Source: Clostridia bacterium (GTDB lineage Bacteria; Bacillota; Clostridia; Oscillospirales; CAG-272). From it: a stretch of 64,000 nucleotides of DNA. The number at the start of each line of letters is the position of its first letter. The stretch's first letter is position 1. Position numbers and translations under genes: made by a program. The notes below the pieces were generated by a model that worked only from the letters and a program-made list of their open reading frames with translations, did not search any database and was not told the DNA's origin. Positions 52,692-62,803 of the stretch are shown here, piece after piece. Where the stretch lies: contig JAFTOI010000020.1 of NCBI GenBank assembly GCA_017463865.1, forward strand, positions 26,251-90,250, given 5' to 3'.

Positions 52692-52719
52692 TTGTACACA
52701 CCGAACAAGAGCTGTACAA
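52692..52719. promoter_or_regulatory. Operator-like dyad upstream of ldh
   Basis: TTGTACA (52692-52698) and TGTACAA (52713-52719), a perfect inverted repeat separated by 14 bases, just upstream of the ribosome site. Confidence 0.5.
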
Positions 52720-52729
52720 TCGAAAGAAG

Positions 52730-52804
52730 CCTGTCATTCTGAGCGAAGCGAAGAATCTTGCCTGGCTAAAGATTCTTCGTCGCTCCGCTCCTCAGAATGA
52801 CAGG
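52730..52804. repeat. Repeat family B, copy 2
   Basis: CCTGTCATTCTGAGCGAAGC at one end and CGCTCCTCAGAATGACAGG at the other; inner AAGATTCTTCG region shared with copy 1. Confidence 0.88.
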
Positions 52805-52864
52805 CTTTTTTCGTCCGCGCGAACGGTGCGCTTGATATGGATAGTGTTCCCAGCTCTGCGGCAA

Positions 52865-53500
52865 TTATACCCACAGGCCGGCGATCAGCCCAAGCTGGCC
52901 GAGGGGGTAGAGCCACCAGATGATGGCAGACGCATTCGGGATGCGGATGCCGCCGACCTGCCCAAAGCCGATGATGGCATCGGAGGAGAGGAAAAGCAGT
53001 GCACCGGCGGCCGCGATCAGCCCGATCGGGCCGCGATTCCACGCGAAGGTGAAGACGGCGGTGCAGCAGGTCGAGATGACGGCAAGATAGGCGATGCAGA
53101 GCAGCGTCATGCCCGCCTTTGCCTGTTTGTTGCGGCGGTGGAGGATGAGCAGCAGGGCAAGCAGGGCGGCAAATAGCGCGATCCCCGCCCAGATTGCGGG
53201 TGTCAGCAGGCCGCCCCGGTGTGCGGCGGCGGTGGTGAAGGCCGCGATGTAGAAGCCGTGCGCGACCATGAAGGCGACCGCGCCCGCTTCAAAGCTGCGG
53301 AAAGGCAGACGGTCGGTGATGGGGCGGTAGTGCATGAGGATGATGTCGCCGAGCGACGAGCAGAGCATCCCGGCAGCGCAGAGCCAGCGCGGGATCGACG
53401 GGCAGAGGCAGGCGAGGGTCAGCGCAAGGAGGCTGAGCAGTCCGGTGAGCACCAGCGAACCGGGCAGGCCGAACCAGCGGAAGAAGCGGCCGAGTCCCAT
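52865..53500 (-). CDS. YhhN family membrane protein (lysoplasmalogenase-like)
   Basis: A 211-residue protein with about seven membrane segments. MLCSSLGDIILMHY, AHGFYIAAFTTAA and LLFLSSDAIIGFGQ carry the conserved acidic residues of the YhhN/TMEM86 family, whose characterised members cleave the vinyl-ether bond of lysoplasmalogens. Anaerobic Clostridia often make plasmalogens, so the role would fit. It abuts alkZ with no gap. Confidence 0.88.
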   Translation of the reverse strand: MGLGRFFRWFGLPGSLVLTGLLSLLALTLACLCPSIPRWLCAAGMLCSSLGDIILMHYRPITDRLPFRSFEAGAVAFMVAHGFYIAAFTTAAAHRGGLLTPAIWAGIALFAALLALLLILHRRNKQAKAGMTLLCIAYLAVISTCCTAVFTFAWNRGPIGLIAAAGALLFLSSDAIIGFGQVGGIRIPNASAIIWWLYPLGQLGLIAGLWV

Positions 53501-54547
53501 TCAATCCCCCCAATCAATGCGGCGCAGGCCGGGGAACTGCGCCTCGACAGTGTCGGTGATGGTTCGTTTGGCAGCGCTGTCCAGCGGCTCGAATGGCTCG
53601 AGCGTCATGCGGCTACCCTTGTGCCGCCAGCGGCCGACAACACGGCCGTCGAGCAGGATGGGCGGCATGACGATCCCTGCGAGATTGAAGATACCGCGCA
53701 GGTGCTCGAGCGGCAGGAAGATGCTGTCCTCCTTGCGGTAGCCGAGCATGAGGGGATCGAAGCCGGCGAGGAGGAGACAGCGCGGGATGTCGGCGCAGTT
53801 GGCAGGCAGTGCGTTGAGATAAAAGCAATCGCAGCTGTCGACGGTGACGCACACGACGGGCAGATCGCGCAGGATAGCCTTGATCTTGCTCTGCGGCCAG
53901 CCGAAGTAGTAGGCGGCGTCACGCAGGGTGGCGGGGGCGTAGTGGGCGAAGTAACGGCGCACCATCTCCCGCTCGGCGTCTGGGGTGTTCATGGGCGTAT
54001 AGGGTGGGCAGAGGACGAAGGCTTTCTTCTCCTGCACCGCGTAGTTGAGGAAGCCGCGCTCGCAGAGCGCCCGCATGCCGCCGCCCCAGGGGTCGAAGAA
54101 GCAGTCGAGCTGATCCTGCGTCATGCCGTGTGCGGTGCAGACGGCTTTGAGCGCTTCGCGCTCGCCGATGCCGGCAGCCACCTGCTCAACGATGAACTCG
54201 CCCCAGCGGCGGTACTGGTCATAGGTCAGGATCGGTTCGGACGAGCTGTAGCGGTAGTGGTCTGACCAATCGTTGCTGCGATAGTGGGCGCCGTCGTGCT
54301 TAAAGAGGGGGAGGTCAGACTCGGCGAAGATGTGGACGGTGCCGCGGATGCTCCAGTTTTTGACGAGATCCGTGCCGAAGTTTTCGTCGGTGATCGGCTC
54401 AGCGCAGCGGATCTCCAGCGCGCGGCGGGCGTTGACCATGAACTGCGCCTGCAGGCCGCAGAGGTCGCGGACGACGGTCAGCTTGTCGGTGCGGTCGGTC
54501 AGGTGCTGGCGGTGGAGACGGATGGCTTTCAGTTCGTCGAGGGTCAT
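53501..54547 (-). CDS. AlkZ-like winged-helix DNA glycosylase family protein
   Basis: A 348-residue protein of the HTH_42 (AlkZ/YcaQ-like) family; characterised members remove alkylated bases or unhook interstrand crosslinks. DLCGLQAQFMVNARRALEIR near the start (the conserved QxQ-type motif region), SIRGTVHIFAESDLPLF, and LLAGFDPLMLGYRKED are family hallmarks. It lies 5 bases after glpK and directly before yhhN, so the three are likely co-transcribed, with no evident functional link. Confidence 0.85.
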   Translation of the reverse strand: MTLDELKAIRLHRQHLTDRTDKLTVVRDLCGLQAQFMVNARRALEIRCAEPITDENFGTDLVKNWSIRGTVHIFAESDLPLFKHDGAHYRSNDWSDHYRYSSSEPILTYDQYRRWGEFIVEQVAAGIGEREALKAVCTAHGMTQDQLDCFFDPWGGGMRALCERGFLNYAVQEKKAFVLCPPYTPMNTPDAEREMVRRYFAHYAPATLRDAAYYFGWPQSKIKAILRDLPVVCVTVDSCDCFYLNALPANCADIPRCLLLAGFDPLMLGYRKEDSIFLPLEHLRGIFNLAGIVMPPILLDGRVVGRWRHKGSRMTLEPFEPLDSAAKRTITDTVEAQFPGLRRIDWGD

Positions 54548-54552
54548 CGCGG

Positions 54553-56154
<1,602 letters not shown>

Positions 56155-56171
56155 TCACTTTACGCAGGCTG

Positions 56172-56317
56172 CACCTCATCCGTCAGCCCTGCGGGCTGCC
56201 ACCTTCCCCTCAAGGGGAAGGCTTATTCCGGTTTGGGTCACCCGAAGTCTGCCCCTCGGGCTGAGCGAAGCTCAGTTGGAAGGCTGGATTTGCCGCAAGG
56301 CAAAGACGGATGAGGTG
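56172..56317. repeat. Repeat family A, copy 3 (MITE-like), inverted
   Basis: Bounded by CACCTCATCCGTC and GACGGATGAGGTG; contains CCCCTCAAGGGGAAGG and GGGCTGAGCGAAGCTCAG in the opposite orientation to copies 1 and 2. Confidence 0.88.
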
Positions 56318-56324
56318 TCACCGC

Positions 56325-56864
56325 TCACTCGAAGAGCTGCTGCTCTTCCTTGAGCCGGCTGCGCTTTTTGCGCAGCTTGGCGTAACCCACCATGGCGAAG
56401 ATGCCGAGGATAATGTTGACGGTACCGATTGCGCTCAGCGCGCTGTCCCACGCGAAGCACAGCACCAGATTGTACGCACCGACAAGCAGATTGAGCAGGC
56501 CGAGCACCAGCAGCAAGTGCATGACGCGGGACAGATGCTTGATGCGGGTGGGGTTGTCGGAGAAGAGCTCGAACGCGCCGTCGGCCTTCTTCTTGCGGAA
56601 GTAGACCCACTTCATCCAGCTGCCGACCTGCTCGGCACCGGTTCCCTCGAGAAATTCGAGATATTTCACGCTCTCGGGGTGGTTCGGCTTATGCTCCAGC
56701 AGCTCGATGCGTATCCCGTACTCGCCGGGCTGGCAATCCTCGAACTCGTAGCGGCAGAAGCCCACCGAGACCAGACACAGCCCCTTTGCCGCCATTTCGT
56801 TCAGCCAGACCTCTTCCTTCTCAAATTCCCAAGCCCAAAACACTTTTTTGATCGTCGTTCTCAT
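56325..56864 (-). CDS. DUF2812 domain membrane protein
   Basis: A 179-residue protein. Residues 1-100 are the soluble DUF2812 domain (MRTTIKKVFWAWEFEKEEVW, LNEMAAKGLCLVSVGFCRYE), followed by two membrane segments (about 111-130 and 140-158) and a basic tail. DUF2812 proteins are typically encoded next to PadR regulators, as here (ATGA overlap), and are thought to be their envelope-associated partners. No biochemical role is known. Confidence 0.85.
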   Translation of the reverse strand: MRTTIKKVFWAWEFEKEEVWLNEMAAKGLCLVSVGFCRYEFEDCQPGEYGIRIELLEHKPNHPESVKYLEFLEGTGAEQVGSWMKWVYFRKKKADGAFELFSDNPTRIKHLSRVMHLLLVLGLLNLLVGAYNLVLCFAWDSALSAIGTVNIILGIFAMVGYAKLRKKRSRLKEEQQLFE

Positions 56865-57175
56865 CGGTTTTCCTCCATAATCTTCGTCCCGTTGTCGAGC
56901 AGCTCGCGCAGGCGGAGCAGCTCGCCCTCAACTGCATCGCGGCCTGCCGGCGTGATCTGATATTCCTTCTTGCGGTTGTCCTTTGGCCCGGGCAGCGCCG
57001 TGATCCAGCCGCGCTCGAGCAGCGTGCTCAGCGCACCGTACAGCGTCCCCGCCGCCAGCCGCACGCGGCCGCCGGAAAGCGCCTCGACGTTCTGCATGAT
57101 GCCGTAGCCGTGCATCGGCTGCATGAGGGAAAGCAGGATGTAGTAGACCGCCTCGGTCAATGCGGGATTTGGCAT
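56861..57175 (-). CDS. PadR family transcriptional regulator
   Basis: A 104-residue winged-helix regulator: LTEAVYYILLSLMQPMHGYGIM, LAAGTLYGALSTLLERGWI and DNRKKEYQITPAGRDAVEGE are typical PadR segments. AATGGAGGTGTAATT precedes the ATG at 57175. A TTATATCG/CGATATAA operator lies right after its -10 box, so it should repress itself and the DUF2812 gene. Confidence 0.93.
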   Translation of the reverse strand: MPNPALTEAVYYILLSLMQPMHGYGIMQNVEALSGGRVRLAAGTLYGALSTLLERGWITALPGPKDNRKKEYQITPAGRDAVEGELLRLRELLDNGTKIMEENR

Positions 57176-57217
57176 AATTACACCTCCATTTATCGGCTTA
57201 CGGTATAACGCCACTCG

Positions 57218-57266
57218 TTATATCGGTTGTCGATATAATTATAGCATACCATCGGCCTTCTGTCAA
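57218..57266 (-). promoter_or_regulatory. PadR promoter and operator
   Basis: Minus strand TTGACA (57266-57261), 17-base spacer, TATAAT (57243-57238), both consensus. Perfect 8-bp inverted repeat TTATATCG (57218-57225) / CGATATAA (57231-57238) starts at the -10 box and covers the transcription start. Confidence 0.9.
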
Positions 57267-57281
57267 GGGGAAATTTGAAAA

Positions 57282-57306
57282 AGCCGCCGGGATTTTTCCG
57301 GCGGCT
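57282..57306 (-). terminator. Terminator of the DUF6323/DUF6179-like pair
   Basis: AGCCGCCGG (57282-57290) pairs with CCGGCGGCT (57298-57306); T-run on the minus-strand transcript. Confidence 0.85.
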
Positions 57307-57330
57307 GGTCATCCCCTAATAAAGAAGTTT

Positions 57331-58170
57331 TCAGCCGATATGCCGATTGAGATAGCGCCGCGCGTAGGCGGCGGGCCTGCCGCGCAGATTCAGCCGTGCG
57401 ATGATCGCATCGGCGTCGGCGCGGGCGGCGAGGCCGTCTAAAAGAAGTGCACACAAATTGTGATCGGCGATGTCCGCGCCCGGAGAAAAGGCGCAGATAT
57501 CGCCGATTTCTGCGTCATCGAGCGGGACGGGCTGTGCCACCGCCAGATGCGTGAAGAGCGCAGGCGGCGCACCGCGGCAAATCAGGTTTTCGGTGTGCAG
57601 GGCCTGGAGGTACTCCTGCAGGTAGAGGATGCCGCCCGCCGGCGTGAGGGACAGGCAGGGGAGATAGGCCGGGATCCACGCGCGGGAGTGCGCGGCGAAG
57701 CGGCTGTCGTAGGTTTTATAGAAGGCGCGGTCGGCGCGATTGACGGCGAACTGATAGGCCGCGTGGTCGACCGGGACGATCGATGCGCGCAGAATGGGCA
57801 TGAAGCGAGCAACCGCGCGGATCTTTTGGTCGAGGATGCCCCGGCCGGCGAGAAAGATGGCTTTGAGCGGTTCGGTTTTGAGGCGCTCGACAGCCTCATC
57901 GGGTGTCTGCGGCATCAGCGCGAGGCTGACGGTGTAACAGATCGAGGCGTGGAGCTGGTCGACCTGCTCGGTGGGGAGCGAGCTGCTGGTGCCCTGCGTG
58001 AAGGCGGTCGCCTCGGCGGCGAGCAGGAGCAGGAACTGGTCGGCAATGCGGGCCATGTCGTGCTGATCGATCGCGCCTGCGGCAGCGGCTGCGCCGAGGA
58101 GGGTACGGAGGTAGTCCTCCTCGCGAAGGTCTGCGGGGTCGATGGCGGTATAGCGGGTGAGGTTGTTCAT
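57331..58170 (-). CDS. DUF6179-like protein
   Basis: A 279-residue soluble, mainly helical protein. MNNLTRYTAIDPADLREEDY is the start, behind GAAAGGAGCACACG. SICYTVSLALMPQTPDEAVER and AYQFAVNRADRAFYKTYDSRF are further recognisable blocks. I associate it with DUF6179, a clostridial family of unknown function usually next to a DUF6323 gene; this assignment is from memory. The pair is probably an operon. Confidence 0.6.
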   Translation of the reverse strand: MNNLTRYTAIDPADLREEDYLRTLLGAAAAAGAIDQHDMARIADQFLLLLAAEATAFTQGTSSSLPTEQVDQLHASICYTVSLALMPQTPDEAVERLKTEPLKAIFLAGRGILDQKIRAVARFMPILRASIVPVDHAAYQFAVNRADRAFYKTYDSRFAAHSRAWIPAYLPCLSLTPAGGILYLQEYLQALHTENLICRGAPPALFTHLAVAQPVPLDDAEIGDICAFSPGADIADHNLCALLLDGLAARADADAIIARLNLRGRPAAYARRYLNRHIG

Positions 58171-58184
58171 CGTGTGCTCCTTTC

Positions 58185-58793
58185 TCAGTCGGCGTCGAGG
58201 ATATCGGAGAGGGAGAACTCCCCGCACTCATCCTCGTCGAAGTCGGTGGCAGGGCGGCGGGAGAGCCAGTCGCGGGTGTTGAGGCCGTCAAAGATCACCC
58301 CCCGGCGGTCGGGCTCGTCGGGCGATACGCCCCACTGCAGGCGCTCAGCCATGGTCTGCAGCAGGTCGGCCAAGCGCTCCAGTGAGCCTTCGGCGGGGTC
58401 GTCGAACCAGCGGCGCATGCGCGCGATCAGCGCATCGTCGGCGAGGGCGTAGGCGGTGGGATCATAGGTGTTCTTGATGTCGTAGAAAAGGTCGACCAGC
58501 CCCGCGATGGTCTCGGCCCACTGGCTTTGATGGATGTTGGGCGAGTCGCAGAAAGCGCGCGCGATCTTCGCGGGCAGGTCGCCCGCGAAGTCGACCCGCC
58601 CAGACGCAAGCAGTGACTCCCGCCGTGCCTCGGCCACCTCGTGCGCTTCGGATTCGGTCAAGAAGAGCCCATGTACCGCCGTCTCAGCGTTGGCAGCAAG
58701 CAGCAGCTCCGCCGTCTGCGCGGCACTGACCAGCGATAGCTGGGGCAAGGTGAGCGGGATTTGTGAAGATTTTGTTAACATTTCGTGTTTCAT
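58185..58793 (-). CDS. DUF6323-like protein
   Basis: A 202-residue soluble protein with TKSSQIPLTLPQLSLVSAAQ near the start, FLTESEAHEVAEARRESLLASG in the middle and an acidic C-terminus (DFDEDECGEFSLSDILDAD). The ATG at 58793 follows AACGAGGAGAAAGTCAAG. I associate it with DUF6323, which pairs with DUF6179. The function is unknown. It is 14 bases upstream of its partner. Confidence 0.6.
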   Translation of the reverse strand: MKHEMLTKSSQIPLTLPQLSLVSAAQTAELLLAANAETAVHGLFLTESEAHEVAEARRESLLASGRVDFAGDLPAKIARAFCDSPNIHQSQWAETIAGLVDLFYDIKNTYDPTAYALADDALIARMRRWFDDPAEGSLERLADLLQTMAERLQWGVSPDEPDRRGVIFDGLNTRDWLSRRPATDFDEDECGEFSLSDILDAD

Positions 58794-58845
58794 CTTGACT
58801 TTCTCCTCGTTTTGTGGTATGATATAATTGTGATATTGGATAGGT

Positions 58846-58859
58846 ATGCAAATTTGCAT
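58846..58859. promoter_or_regulatory. Perfect 14-bp palindrome in a divergent control region
   Basis: ATGCAAATTTGCAT, in the leader of the minus-strand DUF6323-like gene (promoter TTGACA 58900-58895, TAAAAT 58877-58872) and upstream of the plus-strand DUF3795 gene. Confidence 0.6.
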
Positions 58860-58914
58860 GCTTGTCCTTTTATTTTATCATGAACCACCACCGTTGTCAA
58901 GAGGAAATTACGCC

Positions 58915-59172
58915 ATGGACGAAAAATTGCTCGGCAAATGCGGCTTTTACTGCGGCGCATGCCCGACTTACCTTGCCGGAGGGTGCCTCGGCTGCCTTGA
59001 TGAACACCGCCCCGGCGACTGCCATACCCGCGACTGCGTTCTCTCGCGCGGCCTCGATGTCTGCGGTAAATGTGATTGCTTCCCCTGCGACACTATCCTG
59101 ACCCAGCCGCGCACGACGGTGTTGGACAAGGATTGGCTGCGGTGGAAAAAGCGAAGCGGAACGAACCGATAA
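58915..59172 (+). CDS. DUF3795 cysteine-rich protein
   Basis: An 85-residue protein with ten or more cysteines: KCGFYCGACPTYLAGGCLGC, then GDCHTRDCVLSRGLDVCGKC and DCFPCDTI. This is the DUF3795 pattern, a family that probably binds zinc or an iron-sulfur cluster; function unknown. AGAGGAAATTACGCC precedes the ATG at 58915. It is 11 bases upstream of a second small gene. Confidence 0.85.
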   Translation: MDEKLLGKCGFYCGACPTYLAGGCLGCLDEHRPGDCHTRDCVLSRGLDVCGKCDCFPCDTILTQPRTTVLDKDWLRWKKRSGTNR

Positions 59173-59183
59173 AGGAAGCTGCC

Positions 59184-59465
59184 ATGAATATTGCGCTGCA
59201 CGACCACATTCAAAAGGAACTCCTCACTCACCATTCCCTCGCCGCCGCACTCTGGCTCATCGACGCCGGGCGTGAACTCGAATTCGCCTGCGACGGCCAC
59301 ACTGGGTTTATCTCCGCCAGCGGCTCGAGTCACACTGTCTCACTCTGGCAGGACGACGTGGAACAAGCGTTCGACAGCGCCGAGGCACTCTTCGCCGACG
59401 CCGACTTTGCCGGCTCTTCCCTGCTTGCGCTTTGGGAATATCTTGAAATTATTACCCTTTTCTGA
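59184..59465 (+). CDS. Hypothetical 93-residue acidic protein
   Basis: MNIALHDHIQKELLTHHSLA, followed by FACDGHTGFISASGSSHTVS and an acidic C-terminal helix (DDVEQAFDSAEALFADADF). AAAGGAAGCTGCC precedes the ATG. Co-transcribed with the DUF3795 gene. No family recognised. Confidence 0.65.
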   Translation: MNIALHDHIQKELLTHHSLAAALWLIDAGRELEFACDGHTGFISASGSSHTVSLWQDDVEQAFDSAEALFADADFAGSSLLALWEYLEIITLF

Positions 59466-59474
59466 ACATAAAGC

Positions 59475-59506
59475 AAGCCTGCATGCGATGCATGCAGGCT
59501 TGTCTT
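59475..59506. terminator. Bidirectional terminator
   Basis: AAGCCTGCATGC (59475-59486) pairs with GCATGCAGGCTT (59490-59501) between the converging 93-residue gene and eno. Confidence 0.92.
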
Positions 59507-59509
59507 TTA

Positions 59510-60787
59510 TCAGAATCCCCCATAAACCGCCTTGCCGCCCAGCGCCGATTCGATGCGCAGCAGCCGGTTATACTTCGCCACTCGCTCGCTGCGGCAGGGG
59601 GCGCCGGTCTTGATGAAGGGCGCGTTGAGCGCGACGGCGAGGTCGGCGAGGGTGGTGTCCTCGGTCTCGCCCGAGCGGTGGGAGAGAATGAAGCGGTAGT
59701 TGTGCTCGGCGGCGGTGCGGACGACGTCGAGGGTCTCGCTGAGGGTGCCGATCTGGTTGGGCTTGATGAGGATGGCGTTGCCCGCGCCACGCTCGATGCC
59801 CTCGCGCAGGCGAGCGGTGTTGGTGACGAACAGGTCATCGCCGACCAGCATCATGCGGCCGCCGAGGCGGTCGGTGAGCTTCACCCAGCCGTCGAAGTCC
59901 TGTTGGTCGAGGCCGTCCTCGAGCGAAATGATGGGGTATTTCGACCAGAGCTGCTCCCAATAGTCGATCAGCGCGTCGGCACTCAGGTCGGTGCCCCGCT
60001 TGGGCAGGCGGTACTGCTCTGCCTTGCCCTCAACCGCCCACTCGCTGGCGGCGGCGTCAAGGGCAAGCTTGACCTGCGTCTGATCGTAACCGGCCTCCTC
60101 GATGGCGCGGCAGATGAGGTCAAGCGCCATCTCGTCCGAGTCGAGGTTGGGCGCGAAGCCGCCCTCGTCGCCGACGGTGGTGGCGTAGCCCTCGCGCTTC
60201 AGCAGACGGCCGAGGGTATGGTAGATCTCGGCACCGATGCGCAGGCCCTCGGCGAAGCAGCAGGCACCGACGGGGAGGATCATGAACTCCTGAATATCAA
60301 TGTTGTTGGCCGCGTGTGCGCCGCCGTTGAGGATGTTCATCATCGGCACCGGCAGGCGGGACGCGTCAAGGCCGCCGAGGTAACGGAAGATGGGCAGGCC
60401 GTAGAAGTTGGCCGATGCGCGGGCAGCGGCAAGCGAAACGGCCAACATGGCGTTCGCGCCCAGCTTGGATTTATTGTCAGTGCCGTCCAGCTCGCGCATA
60501 ACGGTGTCGATCTGCGCCTGGTCGCAGGCGTACATCCCCTCGAGGGCGGGCGAGATGGTGCAGGCGATCCCGCGTGCGGCCTCCCGGACGCCCTTGCCGC
60601 CGTAGCGCGGCGAGTCGGTGTCCCGCTTCTCATGCGCCTCGTAGATGCCGGTCGACGCGCCGGACGGCACGCTGGCCACGCCGACGGTGCCGTCGGTGAG
60701 GAACACCGTTGCCTCAACGGTCGGATTGCCGCGGGAATCCAGGATCTCCCGGCCGGAGCAGCGATAGATCTGTGGTTTTGTCATCAT
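59510..60787 (-). CDS. eno: Enolase
   Basis: Enolase converts 2-phosphoglycerate to phosphoenolpyruvate in glycolysis. The 425-residue product has [65 protein letters not shown] (metal ligands) and the signature [28 protein letters not shown] precedes the ATG at 60787; a second ATG follows directly. Length is normal. Confidence 0.98.
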   Translation of the reverse strand: MMTKPQIYRCSGREILDSRGNPTVEATVFLTDGTVGVASVPSGASTGIYEAHEKRDTDSPRYGGKGVREAARGIACTISPALEGMYACDQAQIDTVMRELDGTDNKSKLGANAMLAVSLAAARASANFYGLPIFRYLGGLDASRLPVPMMNILNGGAHAANNIDIQEFMILPVGACCFAEGLRIGAEIYHTLGRLLKREGYATTVGDEGGFAPNLDSDEMALDLICRAIEEAGYDQTQVKLALDAAASEWAVEGKAEQYRLPKRGTDLSADALIDYWEQLWSKYPIISLEDGLDQQDFDGWVKLTDRLGGRMMLVGDDLFVTNTARLREGIERGAGNAILIKPNQIGTLSETLDVVRTAAEHNYRFILSHRSGETEDTTLADLAVALNAPFIKTGAPCRSERVAKYNRLLRIESALGGKAVYGGF

Positions 60788-60930
60788 GGTCAATACCTCT
60801 TTTGTAAATTTCGGTTGGTGCGGATGGGATTAGTATTCGCGCAGGTCTGCGGGAATATGCGCTGCGGGCGGAGTGAACATTTTCCGAACGGTGCATATAC
60901 TGACAGCAACGAAACAAAAGAGGTGATTGC

Positions 60931-62226
60931 ATGATCATTTACACCGTCAGGCCGGGCGACAGCGTCAACAGCATCGCGCGGCGGTATGGCCTCTCCGAGC
61001 AGAGGATCATCGAGGAAAATGAGCTGCGCGACCCGGCAGCATTGGTGGTTGGTCAGACGCTGGTGCTGACCCAGCCGACGGCTGTCTATACTGTCGCGCA
61101 GGGAGACACCGTCTACAGCATCGCAACGCGATTCGGCATCACGACAAACCAGCTCTGGCGCAACAATCCGCAGCTGGGCGGCGGGAGCGAGCTGACACCC
61201 GGACAGGAGCTGGTGATCTCCCTCCCCGCGCCCGAGCCCGGCAGCATTGATGTCAATGGCTACGCCTATCCCAACATCGACCGCGACGTCCTGCGCAAGA
61301 CCCTGCCCTACTTAACCTACCTGACCCTGTTTACCTACGGTATCCGCGACGACGGAACGCTGATCGGCATCGAGGACGAGGAGCTGATCGAGCTGGCCCG
61401 CAGCTACGGCGTGGCACCCATTATGCTGATCTCGACGCTGACCGAGGAGGGCACCTTCAGCAACGAGCTGGCCGCCGACCTGCTCGGCGATCCGGCCATG
61501 CAGGCGCGGGTGATTGCCGAGATCGCGCAGACGCTGAGCGAAAAGCGCTACGCCGGGGTGGACGTGGACTTTGAATATGTGCCGGTCGAGTACGCCGACG
61601 CCTATGTGCGCTTCATCGAGAACCTGCACACGGCGCTGTCACCGAACGGCTACAAGGTCTTCGTCGCCCTCGCCCCCAAGACCTCGCAGACCCAGCCTGG
61701 TCTGCTCTACGAAGGCCACAACTACGGCGGCCTCGGCGCAGCTGCCGACGGCGTGCTGCTGATGACCTATGAGTGGGGATATACTTATGGGCCCCCCCTG
61801 CCGGTAGCCCCCATCAACCGCGTCCGCGAGGTGGTTGACTACGCGCTGACCGAGATCCCTGCCGACAAGATCAACCTCGGCATCCCCAACTACGGCTACG
61901 ACTGGACGCTCCCCTACATCGCCGGCGAATCAAAGGCGCAGTCCCTCTCCAACGTCGCCGCCGTCGAGCTCGCCCGCGAGCGCCACGCCGCCATCGAATT
62001 CGACCGAGCGGCGCAGTCGCCCTATTTCCGCTACTTCGTCCGGGTCAACGGCGAGCCGATCGAACACATTGTCCACTTCGAGGACGCCCGCAGCATCGAC
62101 GCCAAGCTGCGGCTGATCGCCGAGAAAGCCCTGCGCGGCGGCAGCGTGTGGAACATCATGCGCTACTTCCCCCAGCTGTGGCTGGTGCTCAACAATCTGT
62201 TCACCATCAATCGGGGGCTGGAGTAA
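60931..62226 (+). CDS. LysM and GH18 domain spore protein (YaaH/SleL-like)
   Basis: A 431-residue protein with two LysM domains at residues 1-48 (MIIYTVRPGDSVNSIARRYG) and 51-97 (YTVAQGDTVYSIATRFGITT), which bind peptidoglycan, and a glycoside hydrolase 18 barrel. YAGVDVDFEYVPVEY carries the catalytic DxDxE Glu. There is no signal peptide, typical of mother-cell-made spore proteins. SleL/YaaH is a coat-associated N-acetylglucosaminidase that degrades cortex fragments in germination. AAGAGGTGATTGC precedes the ATG. Confidence 0.9.
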   Translation: MIIYTVRPGDSVNSIARRYGLSEQRIIEENELRDPAALVVGQTLVLTQPTAVYTVAQGDTVYSIATRFGITTNQLWRNNPQLGGGSELTPGQELVISLPAPEPGSIDVNGYAYPNIDRDVLRKTLPYLTYLTLFTYGIRDDGTLIGIEDEELIELARSYGVAPIMLISTLTEEGTFSNELAADLLGDPAMQARVIAEIAQTLSEKRYAGVDVDFEYVPVEYADAYVRFIENLHTALSPNGYKVFVALAPKTSQTQPGLLYEGHNYGGLGAAADGVLLMTYEWGYTYGPPLPVAPINRVREVVDYALTEIPADKINLGIPNYGYDWTLPYIAGESKAQSLSNVAAVELARERHAAIEFDRAAQSPYFRYFVRVNGEPIEHIVHFEDARSIDAKLRLIAEKALRGGSVWNIMRYFPQLWLVLNNLFTINRGLE

Positions 62227-62295
62227 GCACCGTAGTTGCGTGCTGACTTCCCGCAAAACCGTCCCCCGGAAAAACCCAATTCAAGAGGTAAACCA

Positions 62296-62793
62296 ATGAA
62301 CAAACCGACCGCATTCCCCAATTTTGCCGGCCTACTTGTCCAGCGCCCGCAGGCGATCGCCGGCATGCAGGGCAGCAAGGCCTATCCGACCATTCACGGC
62401 AGCGTGCGCTTCTACCAAACCAAGTTCGGCGTCCTCGTCGCCGCCGAGATCACCGGTCTTCCTTCGCCTTCTGGCCCCTGCGAAAGCCCGATCTTCGGCT
62501 TTCATCTCCATGAAGGCGAGAGCTGCACCGGCAATGACACCGATCCGTTTGCCGGCGCAATGACGCACTACAATCCGCAAAACTGCCCGCACCCCTACCA
62601 CGCCGGCGACTTTCCTCCCCTTTTCAGCAACCACGGCATCGTTTTCACCGCGTTTCTAACCGACCGATTCATGCTGAAGGACATTATCGGCAAAACGCTC
62701 ATCATTCACGCCGCCCCCGACGATTTCACGACACAGCCATCCGGCAATTCGGGCGCCAAGATCGCCTGCGGCGTCGTCAGCACAGTGCGATAA
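62296..62793 (+). CDS. Cu/Zn superoxide dismutase family protein
   Basis: A 165-residue protein without a signal peptide. The metal ligands are all present: GFHLHEGESCTG (two His), MTHYNPQNCPHPYHAGDFPP (His, bridging His and Asp of the zinc site) and LIIHAAPDDFTTQP (last copper His); Cys in ESCTG and IACGVV form the conserved disulfide. QGSKAYPTIHGSVRFYQT is a family-typical start. A cytoplasmic Cu/Zn SOD is unusual for an anaerobe; after an enzyme of the spore it might be a spore protein. AGAGGTAAACCA precedes the ATG. Confidence 0.88.
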   Translation: MNKPTAFPNFAGLLVQRPQAIAGMQGSKAYPTIHGSVRFYQTKFGVLVAAEITGLPSPSGPCESPIFGFHLHEGESCTGNDTDPFAGAMTHYNPQNCPHPYHAGDFPPLFSNHGIVFTAFLTDRFMLKDIIGKTLIIHAAPDDFTTQPSGNSGAKIACGVVSTVR

Positions 62794-62803
62794 AAGCTCG
62801 GCT

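Noticed and set aside
60894-60901. Sigma-E type -10 (CATATACT) before the LysM-GH18 gene
   Set aside because: No matching -35 box at the right distance, so not listed as a promoter.
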